Below, piece after piece: positions 60,601 to 64,000 of a DNA stretch of 64,000 nucleotides (its first letter is position 1; each line of letters opens with the position of its first letter). Position numbers and translations under genes: made by a program. Source of the DNA: Mactromeris polynyma (Eukaryota > Mollusca > Bivalvia > Venerida > Mactridae); assembly GCA_032209605.1 (NCBI GenBank), contig JASFXZ010000001.1, positions 12,976,256-13,040,255 of the forward strand. Direction: 5' to 3'. The notes beneath the pieces are model-generated. The model saw only the letters and a list, made by a program, of their open reading frames with translations, did not search any database and was not told where the DNA came from.

Positions 60601-61594
60601 GCCCTTTTGAATTGAAACGAAACTGTTTCATTATGAAGACCAAACGGAAGTAGTTATTCACTGCAAAAAGCGCACCACACATCGAACTGTGGTAATATTT
60701 ATTAGCCAATATAAAGAACATATGACTATACATACTTTATCATTTTCTGTTCACAGTTTACACAGCTTCTCTCCAGCCCCACCAGATATGGTAAGTCCTG
60801 GCAGAGGACGACCACACCCTCACCTGAGACACCGTGCCATGTATCCAAACATGGAGCTAGGAATGATGCCGCCAGCGTACCCACAGGCTGACGAGATGTA
60901 CGAGCAATGGATGGAGAACGGCGGACATATTCCACAAGCAGCACCGAGCAGAGTCCCGGAAATGCCGGTACCGCAGTACTCGTATAATAACTGCCGCATG
61001 CAAAATGTTGCCTGGCAGGGACAACTGGAAGATTTCAACGACATGCAGAGAGGGCTGTCCAATAACTCTGGTATGTTTTATTCTTTGTAATTGCATTGTT
61101 TCAGTTGCATTTAAGGAATGATTTAGACGTACTGGTGGCAAGATTTTTCATTTTATGTGAAGTGAAAAAATTATACGTCTGGCGTACTAGGATTACTGTG
61201 TATTTGTAGAGTATTTACAATAATAAAGTCCTTATAAGTTCAGGCTATAATTAAGTTATACATAACCTGTTAGGTCTCATACATATACAGTAGAATTAGA
61301 CTTACATGACAATATAATTATAACAAACACATGCATTGGCAAGTCAATTATTGTTGCCAAAGATGTTAGAGGTAAAATTTATTCAAATTTATATAAAGTC
61401 ATTGAGAAGAAATGAACATTAAGGTAGTTGTCTAAAACAATCAAATACAATTGAACGTATATTTTCCAGGGTTTGACTTCGAGCATAATGCTTACCTGGG
61501 AATGCCTCCTGAAGAAGTGCAGCAACAGTTTCTGCAAATGAACGCAGTGGACAGACCGGTGAGCAGAGGAATATTAGCAGACGGAAGTACATGA
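12399..61594 (+). CDS. GLIS3: GLIS1/3-family zinc-finger transcription factor, whole spliced coding region (8 coding exons)
   Basis: GLIS proteins are nuclear Krüppel-like factors related to GLI; they bind GLIS sites through five tandem C2H2 fingers and act as activators or repressors. Joining the eight exons listed below gives 2712 nt, 903 residues plus stop. All seven junctions have GT..AG ends and compatible phases (1,0,0,0,1,2,1), which independently supports the model. Fingers lie at about residues 529-678; the stretch [17 protein letters not shown] in fingers 1-2 is characteristic of GLIS1/GLIS3 and not of GLIS2 or GLI. The N-terminus (about 528 residues) is Ser/Asn/Pro-rich, and the C-terminus (about 225 residues) is Met/Pro/Gln-rich. 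Length is close to vertebrate GLIS3 (about 930). PPPPY is at residues 449-453, QCGHF at 323-327 and LKVE at 357-360. The start is provisional: only 4 nt of exon precede the ATG, so an upstream exon could extend it. Assignment to GLIS1 versus GLIS3 is not resolved; invertebrates may have a single pro-orthologue. Confidence 0.95.
12658..13856. other. Intron 1, first part
   Basis: Ordinary AT-rich intron sequence with no recognised element. Confidence 0.6.
14170..14394 (+). mobile_element. tRNA-derived SINE, mollusc type
   Basis: A box-A-like TGGTCCAGTGGTTAGTGCGC lies at 14191-14210. The tail ataactgaaatatcgttgag aaacggcgttaaacccgatg is the conserved 3' end seen in many molluscan SINEs. Box B is degraded (attcgac). 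It lies inside the hAT element and is therefore younger than it. Confidence 0.6.
14659..16082. mobile_element. pogo/Tigger-like inverted-repeat element, degenerate
   Basis: CACAGTGCAACTCCATTATA and the inverse of its partner (CACTGCAACTCAATTATAAC) form imperfect ~25-bp termini flanked by TA (14657-14658, 16083-16084). Length is 1424 bp. ORFs of about 100 codons on both strands at 15153-15484 overlap; neither shows a recognisable transposase motif, and that stretch contains a diverged internal duplication (gcggcgcctttgaa / acggcgcctttgaa). Inserted within the hAT element. Confidence 0.7.
16170..17090. other. Intron 1, middle part
   Basis: No gene or repeat recognised. Confidence 0.55.
17091..17636. 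repeat. 45-bp minisatellite, about 12 copies
   Basis: The unit contains cactccacaccctctaatac then ttgcaatataaaatataagc; the start word recurs every 45 bp from 17109 to 17559 and again at 17605 (1-bp insertion). Units alternate ataagc/atatgc, hinting at a 90-bp higher-order step. Because 45 is divisible by 3, ORFs of 154-184 codons stay open on both strands; these are artefacts. Confidence 0.95.
17637..18815. other. Intron 1 non-coding interval
   Basis: AT-rich with short chance ORFs only. Confidence 0.55.
18818..19424. mobile_element. 607-bp MITE with TA target duplication
   Basis: CCGAATATTCCCTAATAAAC at 18818 pairs with the inverse of the right end (CCAAATATTCCCTTATAAAC), both flanked by TA (18816-18817, 19425-19426). 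Inner G-rich arms (gaggagggggcgttta / gggggcgtttattagg) also pair. No transposase. Confidence 0.85.
19430..21676. other. Intron 1, last part
   Basis: Includes a 133-codon chance ORF (19781-20182) with no recognisable domain and AT-rich codons; not called as a gene. It ends at the exon-2 acceptor. Confidence 0.55.
21677..23208 (+). CDS. GLIS3: GLIS exon 2: N-terminal regulatory region and zinc fingers 1-2 (residues 87-597)
   Basis: The acceptor tttcag ends at 21676 and the donor ACA|GTAAGT is at 23209. The 1532-nt exon begins in phase 1 and ends in phase 0. It encodes a long Ser/Asn/Met-rich region, a QCGHFGHL segment (residues 323-330) resembling the Sufu-binding motif of GLIS3, an LKVEPG sumoylation consensus (Lys358), Asn/Met runs (near residues 415-425 and 485-505), and PPPPYDQA (from residue 449), a PPxY ligand for WW domains. 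Finger 1 starts with Cys529 (CRWIDC...H...H); finger 2 is CFWAGC...H...H; the first Cys of finger 3 sits three codons before the donor. Read alone this ORF would run on into the intron (VSIQNCF, stop), which is not part of the protein. Confidence 0.95.
23209..25043. other. Intron 2
   Basis: 1835 bp, GTAAGT..CAG, no recognised element. Confidence 0.8.
25044..25205 (+). CDS. GLIS3: GLIS exon 3: zinc fingers 3-4 (residues 598-651)
   Basis: The acceptor atttcag ends at 25043 and the donor ACG|GTAAGA is at 25206; 162 nt, phase 0 at both ends. It encodes the rest of finger 3 ([20 protein letters not shown]...) and all of finger 4 ([20 protein letters not shown]..., ending HQRTH). The TGERP and HLDT linkers match GLI/GLIS architecture. 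The downstream intron is unusual: a 41-bp tandem array starts at the first base of the donor (see findings). Confidence 0.95.
25206..26334. repeat. 41-bp minisatellite starting at the exon-3 splice donor, about 27 copies
   Basis: The unit begins GTAAGATATGTATGATATCA and continues caaatatctcagacaccagc a; period 41 from 25206. The first unit's GTAAGA is the functional donor of exon 3. Units differ by tgattt/tgatat and ctcag/cttag/cttug-type single changes and occasional 1-bp insertions (ctcaagac). Copies resume after a hAT insertion (26921-27040). Confidence 0.95.
26335..26920. mobile_element. 586-bp hAT MITE with perfect 8-bp target duplication
   Basis: ATGATTTC occurs at 26327-26334 and 26921-26928. 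The ends are TAGAGCTGCAACGATTCAC and, inverted, TAGGTGCATCGAAAAACCGG, imperfect hAT-type termini, with TCGATTCGATT-rich subterminal sequence. It interrupts the 41-bp array; internal ORFs (66 and 84 codons) show no transposase motif. Confidence 0.9.
26921..27040. repeat. Resumed end of the 41-bp minisatellite
   Basis: About 2.5 further, more diverged units (atatcgtagactgtacacc, ttacacaccaacagg) on the far side of the hAT MITE. Confidence 0.85.
27041..28327. other. Intron 3 non-coding interval
   Basis: No gene or repeat recognised. Confidence 0.55.
28328..28780. repeat. Second copy of the ATGCTCCCC-headed dispersed repeat
   Basis: The head palindrome (atgctccccgtttccgaagg gggggagcat) and about 2.5 units match 11130-11770 (gtccggactaattcccagaa; gagttatggccctttgatta). 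The 20-bp array begins where the third unit breaks off. Confidence 0.85.
28784..29948. repeat. 20-bp minisatellite, about 58 copies
   Basis: Unit CCTACTGTTGTATGTTCTAG with variants in the last and first five bases (ttatag, ttccac, cttcct). The period is strictly 20, so open frames of 60-90 codons are artefacts. Confidence 0.97.
29949..31292. other. Intron 3 non-coding interval
   Basis: AT-rich, no gene or repeat recognised. Confidence 0.55.
31338..31780. repeat. ATACGCCCGT-headed dispersed repeat with two ~161-bp units
   Basis: ATACGCCCGT at 31338-31347 is mirrored by ACGGGCGTAT at 31750-31759. A small hairpin (ccgttcaaagaacgg) follows the head. Two internal units start ctctctaagtcaa at 31407 and 31568 and share gtgggcataatatctcggcc. 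It ends gccactcttg. It is flanked by an imperfect ~37-bp direct duplication (31293-31328 and 31783-31820). Confidence 0.8.
31821..33646. other. Intron 3 non-coding interval
   Basis: AT-rich, no gene recognised. Confidence 0.55.
33649..34635. mobile_element. Foldback element built from palindromic units
   Basis: The termini CCGGTGTAACAG and CTGTTACACCGG are flanked by TA (33647-33648, 34636-34637). The left arm (to about 34260) has repeated units of ggggaagttctggac + tagtccagttcttcccc followed by ctaggaaattattttatttt; the right arm (from about 34320) carries the same units inverted. A perfect 24-bp palindrome lies at 33681-33704. The centre (about 34255-34325) has another hairpin (atgcctcccaccccc / gtgggggcat). 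No ORF of substance. Confidence 0.85.
34911..35018 (+). CDS. GLIS3: GLIS exon 4: zinc finger 5 and basic tail (residues 652-687)
   Basis: The acceptor tgctttccag ends at 34910 and the donor AAG|GTAAGT is at 35019; 108 nt, phase 0 at both ends. It encodes [20 protein letters not shown] and on through RKHVKNH, the fifth GLI-type finger, followed by a basic stretch (NQKDTQKKK) that continues with KR in exon 5 and could serve as a nuclear localisation signal. [10 protein letters not shown] is a GLI/GLIS signature. Confidence 0.95.
35019..38270. other. Intron 4, first part
   Basis: No repeat or gene recognised; only short ORFs. Confidence 0.6.
38271..38665. repeat. 79-bp tandem repeat, 5 copies
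   Basis: cacaagttacaagcattctc recurs at 38275, 38354, 38433, 38512 and 38591. Copies 2-5 look essentially identical; copy 1 has two substitutions, implying recent expansion. Confidence 0.97.
38666..41557. other. Intron 4 non-coding interval
   Basis: No gene recognised. An 89-codon ORF at 39756-40025 begins with a hydrophobic stretch but has no other support. Confidence 0.55.
41558..41841. repeat. 59-bp tandem repeat, about 4.8 copies
   Basis: agccctgtattcagttacgg recurs at 41558, 41617, 41676, 41735 and 41794 with no visible differences between copies. Confidence 0.97.
41992..42395. repeat. Dispersed repeat with AGCTCA hairpin head, third copy
   Basis: AGCTCAACCTGAGCAC (41992-42007) pairs with GTGCTCAGGGTGAGCT (42011-42026) at 15 of 16 positions. 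The body matches 3340-3622 and 6022-6300; the start of the next unit (cctcctaaaccactagatag) is seen at about 42345 before it runs into the 21-bp array. Confidence 0.85.
42396..42880. repeat. Degenerate 21-bp AT-rich tandem repeat
   Basis: Units of the form gtaaatacaaataattatttc with many substitutions. The period of 21 explains the open 60-74-codon frames on both strands. The end contains two copies of gtgtactcgggtgagcg. Confidence 0.85.
42881..44787. other. Intron 4 non-coding interval
   Basis: No gene recognised; short ORFs only. Confidence 0.5.
44788..44850. repeat. Fragment of the foldback family
   Basis: cctaggggggaagt followed by attccccaccctaaag resembles the unit edges in 33649-34635. 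Short and degraded. Confidence 0.35.
44998..45080 (+). mobile_element. Possible tRNA-headed SINE remnant
   Basis: tagcacctgccaatctggca ggcttaagtttgaatcctg resembles the anticodon stem and box B of tRNA-derived SINE heads (cctgccaatctggcagg stem). Box A is poor and no tail is visible. Confidence 0.3.
45106..45269. mobile_element. Pogo-like MITE, copy 1
   Basis: CAGTAAAACCTCACTTAAAG..gaccacc opens the element after TA (45104-45105); the inverse ends ggtggtcgcattattgaggt tttacta before TA. 164 bp. No coding capacity. Confidence 0.8.
45532..45643 (+). CDS. GLIS3: GLIS exon 5: start of the C-terminal region (residues 688-725)
   Basis: The acceptor gtatattacag ends at 45531 and the donor CCAA|GTAAGTC is at 45644; 112 nt, phase 0 in and phase 1 out. 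It encodes [20 protein letters not shown] and continues QLH. The CLTIQQLH segment looks like a short conserved GLIS C-terminal motif (from memory of the family, not verified). The ATG at the first base is a coincidence of the frame and not a start site. The phase-1 end joins exactly to exon 6. Confidence 0.85.
45644..47627. other. Intron 5, first part
   Basis: No gene recognised. The ORF running on from exon 5 into this intron is not coding beyond 45643. Confidence 0.55.
47628..47797. mobile_element. Pogo-like MITE, copy 2 (inverted)
   Basis: CAGTAAAACCTCAGTAATAC at the left and, at the right, gtgaggttttactg followed by TA. 170 bp, opposite orientation to copy 1; shares aattgtgttcttaattttg and ggtggtctta. 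Confidence 0.8.
47800..49319. other. Intron 5 non-coding interval
   Basis: No gene recognised. An isolated box-B-like ggttcgaatcccg is at 47850. Confidence 0.5.
49320..49415. mobile_element. Pogo-like MITE, copy 3 (partial)
   Basis: ttcaacctcaataataagat to cttattattgaggttta matches the inner and right half of copy 1; the left terminus is lost. Confidence 0.65.
49416..50066. other. Intron 5, end
   Basis: AT-rich; ends in the polypyrimidine tract and acceptor of exon 6. Confidence 0.6.
50067..50166 (+). CDS. GLIS3: GLIS exon 6 (residues 725-758)
   Basis: The acceptor tttcag ends at 50066 and the donor ACAA|GTAAGA is at 50167; 100 nt. In the frame set by exon 5 it reads [20 protein letters not shown] and then [12 protein letters not shown], a Ser/Met/Pro-rich stretch, and ends in phase 2. 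The 8.9-kb 38-bp satellite begins about 67 bp into the following intron. An ORF in another frame across this exon is a shadow. Confidence 0.85.
50234..59138. repeat. 8.9-kb satellite of a 38-bp unit, about 233 copies
   Basis: Unit AAAGTTAGGTTGGTTGGTAG then atgctaggcctacatagc. Two main variable sites: atgc / attc / ggttc, and ctacatagc / cccagctagc. A longer variant with atgttattctaggccc occurs only in the first ~0.9 kb. The rest of the unit is nearly invariant. The array is entirely intronic (intron 6), on the transcribed strand of GLIS, and contains TAG stops in every unit. Confidence 0.98.
59139..60756. other. Intron 6, unique part after the satellite
   Basis: AT-rich with no recognised element; ends with the exon-7 acceptor. 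Confidence 0.6.
60757..61070 (+). CDS. GLIS3: GLIS exon 7: C-terminal Pro/Met-rich region (residues 758-863)
   Basis: The acceptor ctgttcacag ends at 60756 and the donor TCTG|GTATGT is at 61071; 314 nt, phase 2 in and phase 1 out. It encodes [20 protein letters not shown] and on through [20 protein letters not shown] and a [12 protein letters not shown] segment whose mixed acidic and hydrophobic character suits a transactivation region (inference). Read without splicing the frame stops within the intron (MFYSL, stop), which is not expected in the protein. Confidence 0.9.
61071..61469. other. Intron 7
   Basis: 399 bp, GTATGT..CAG, nothing else seen. Confidence 0.8.
61470..61594 (+). CDS. GLIS3: GLIS exon 8: C-terminus and stop (residues 863-903)
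   Basis: The acceptor tattttccag ends at 61469. In phase 1 the exon reads [20 protein letters not shown] and ends ...[13 protein letters not shown], with TGA at 61592-61594. Acidic/aromatic residues (FDFEH) followed by a Gln-rich helix-like segment suggest an activation domain. The remaining window downstream is 3' UTR. Confidence 0.85.
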
Positions 61595-61883
61595 AGTCAC
61601 ATGACAGATCATGTGATCACACAGGAAGTGAAATAGACAGTTCTATGTTTAGAATCGCTAGAATCCTTCACAAAATAGATAGCATGTGATGTGACTATTC
61701 ATAAGTGTATATTAACATAGAAGCTGTTGAGAAGTTATATTGAAATGTTTTTTTAGAAAGTATGGACATGAACTTCATGATTTTATGAACAGTTTTGACC
61801 TTATTGATCAAATTTTACATGTCCATGTTATTCAGAATATTGCATGTATAAGGTAATTACCATGCATGCACACACACACACAC

Positions 61884-61936
<53 letters not shown>

Positions 61937-64000
61937 TTGTTTGTGGCACAAGTTGATTGACTTTATATTGTTATATACATAATGTTTGTTGTATGTTGTT
62001 CAAAGGTTCTGTGATTCTTGTTGATATCAAAATATGTTGTGAATTGTTTGATGTATAATTTGTTCAGCAAATATTCTGTGATCATTATATAGCTTGATTA
62101 TTGTCTGTTAAAAGTTGTTTATCCCTGGTTGTACATCCAATATTCTGTGAATGATGTCATGATTTGTTTATGGATATTTGTTACATAGATTTAGGACTTT
62201 AGAATTTTGAAGCATAATCATTGTTATGTGCCAGTTGTTGACTTGTGTCTTTTTTTGCAACAAAAACTTCGGCAGACATTTTTGGAAAATCTATAGACGC
62301 AACAAACGAAAATTCGCAACAAAATACCATGAATGATAAATTTGAATTATTTACTCAGCAAAATTCAATAGTTTTTGCATTGAAAAAACCTGAAATCAGC
62401 AAATTGTTCAGCAAGCTTGTACTACGTAATTCTTGCAATTTGAATTGAATATCCAAAAATACAGCAAAATGTTTATATCCTGCAAAAATAGAGAATTTAT
62501 AATTTGCAAATTCATATCTACGTAAATGTTTTTTTTTATACTACAGTGTATGTGGTTGTTTTTGATATATTACTTATAGAGCCATCATTGCATACAGTGT
62601 ATTGTGTATTGTCAGTTGTCATCTTACTATCACTTCAGTATTGAATTTAGGACCATGTGATAAAATGTTCCGTCCATCACCCAAATATACATTCCAACAG
62701 TATCATATTACTATCATGACTGAGTACACGCATAGCTGTAGTGAAATAGACAATATTATCAATACATTCATAGCATTTCATTCTTTGATGTATTTTGTCG
62801 TCATTAATTTCAAATTCTTGCTGACAGTTAATCAGTATTTCTGTTGAATAAATACGTTGTAGACGTTTATTTTTGTATCGGAAAATTGTAGATATTTTTA
62901 TGCAGAATTCTTACTTTGTTGTAATCTTCCAAAGTAGTATATACATAGTTTTGTGTTAACAACATTACAGCATTTGATTTGTTTATAGAACTTGAGAAAC
63001 TGTTTGTTGAATGAATCATTCTATGATTCAACTTAGTACTATTTGTCTGATATAATTTAGCAGGATGGTGTGTGTTAACTTGCACATCTTATGTGACCTT
63101 TCCATCGTTCTTTGCTTCAAGATGTATTTCAGTATCGACTTTTTGTATGGAATAGTTTTGTATCAAGTGATAACACTTGTAAAAGTTTTACCTTATTTTC
63201 CATTATACTAGTAGTTAATACAAAATATATTTGAGTTACTTACAAATAAGTGCCAATGATGTTTATAATGTATAATTCATTATGATACTTGCTATTTGTG
63301 TTAAATATATTGCCCTTTCCATGTATTCCATAATCACCCTGTGCCCCATTCCTAATATATAAGTGCTGTTGTTGTTGTTTCTTTTGAAATATTATATATA
63401 TAATATAATATATATATTTTTGTATGATATGTAGTCATCAGATTGGTTATATTATAACATTTTTTTGCATTATGTTTCTTTTTTCATAAATATTCATATT
63501 TATTTTTTAGTTGTCCATTTGTGTGATATCAGCTGATAAGCGTAATCATTACATTTGTTTGTGGCTTTTTATTTCTGAGGTGATGCCAAGAGTTTTGGTG
63601 GATATGTGTAAAAACATTCAACGCAATGTATAAATTCAATACGCAAATTGGTGTCTGGTTGAATGTTGATCATGTTTTTATACATATTTACTTGTTTTGT
63701 AAATAATGATAAATTGTATTTAATGTGAGGGTTGTAATAATTTGAAGTTTCAGATACACGTCAAATAGAATATTTTTGTTTCCATCTAGATAGGATTTTC
63801 ATTTAGTTAAAATAAATTTTCTTTGAACAGAAAAGATATAAGAGCGATACTTTGTATCCATATTTTGCCTATAATGCCAAAACTTTTACACTCCGTCCAA
63901 ATTAGAGAAAAATTTTATGTATACATTTTTATTTTTACTGTATAAATATGTGTTATTTAATGTACATAGTTTTATTTCATATCGTTTGCTCCATCATGAT
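61595..64000 (+). other. 3' UTR and downstream of GLIS, with candidate poly(A) signals
   Basis: There is no further coding signal after the TGA. Canonical AATAAA hexamers occur at 62847-62852 and 63811-63816, so the 3' UTR could be about 1.3 or 2.2 kb. A CA dinucleotide run lies at 61868-61930 and a TA-rich run near 63396-63418. The short ORFs here are AT-rich chance frames. Which poly(A) site is used cannot be told from sequence. Confidence 0.5.
61868..61930. repeat. (CA)n microsatellite
   Basis: About 31 CA dinucleotides with one CG interruption, in the GLIS 3' UTR region. Likely length-polymorphic. Confidence 0.95.

Noticed and set aside
60689..60756. Upstream part of the exon-7 ORF ([15 protein letters not shown]...)
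   Set aside because: Lies before the acceptor ttcacag; it is intronic in the model that matches exon-6 phase.

Overview
The window is eukaryotic, intron-rich and AT-rich. It is most probably from a bivalve mollusc: it carries the palindrome-headed dispersed repeats with ~160-bp internal units and the tRNA-headed SINE ending in CGGCGTTAAACCC that are typical of bivalve genomes. No bacterial gene, rRNA, functional tRNA or CRISPR array was found.

One host gene dominates the plus strand: a GLIS1/3-type Krüppel-like zinc-finger transcription factor. Eight coding exons (12395-12657, 21677-23208, 25044-25205, 34911-35018, 45532-45643, 50067-50166, 60757-61070, 61470-61594) join through GT..AG introns with matching phases at all seven junctions. 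The result is a 903-codon frame with five intact C2H2 fingers (about residues 529-678), a PPxY motif, a Sufu-type GHF motif and a SUMO-type site. A 5' UTR exon must lie upstream, because the first coding exon opens at a splice acceptor 4 nt before the ATG. The 3' UTR occupies most of 61595-64000.

Upstream of the gene (1-12.4 kb) are repeats and transposons. There is a minus-strand BED-finger hAT transposase whose intron splits the zinc finger and which lacks its C-terminus (3602-6018). A TA-flanked inverted-repeat element has doubled termini (6708-7655). A 983-bp element with ~41-bp inverted repeats keeps its own TATA box and an 82-codon ORF (9400-10382). A dispersed repeat with a hairpin head follows (11130-11770).

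The introns are unusually rich in tandem arrays. Intron 1 has a hAT element with a perfect 8-bp duplication holding a SINE and a pogo-like element, then a 45-bp array and an MITE. Intron 3 has a 41-bp array that starts exactly at the exon-3 splice donor and is interrupted by a hAT MITE, followed by a 20-bp array (~58 copies), another dispersed repeat and a palindromic foldback element. Intron 4 has 79-bp and 59-bp arrays (five near-identical copies each) and a 21-bp array. Intron 5 has three pogo-like MITEs. Intron 6 is mostly one 8.9-kb satellite of a 38-bp unit with a 3648-bp higher-order duplication. So 2.7 kb of coding sequence is spread over 49 kb of repeat-expanded introns. The most novel-looking signals are the donor-seeded minisatellite, the G-rich 38-bp satellite, the promoter-bearing inverted-repeat element and the foldback element built of palindromes.
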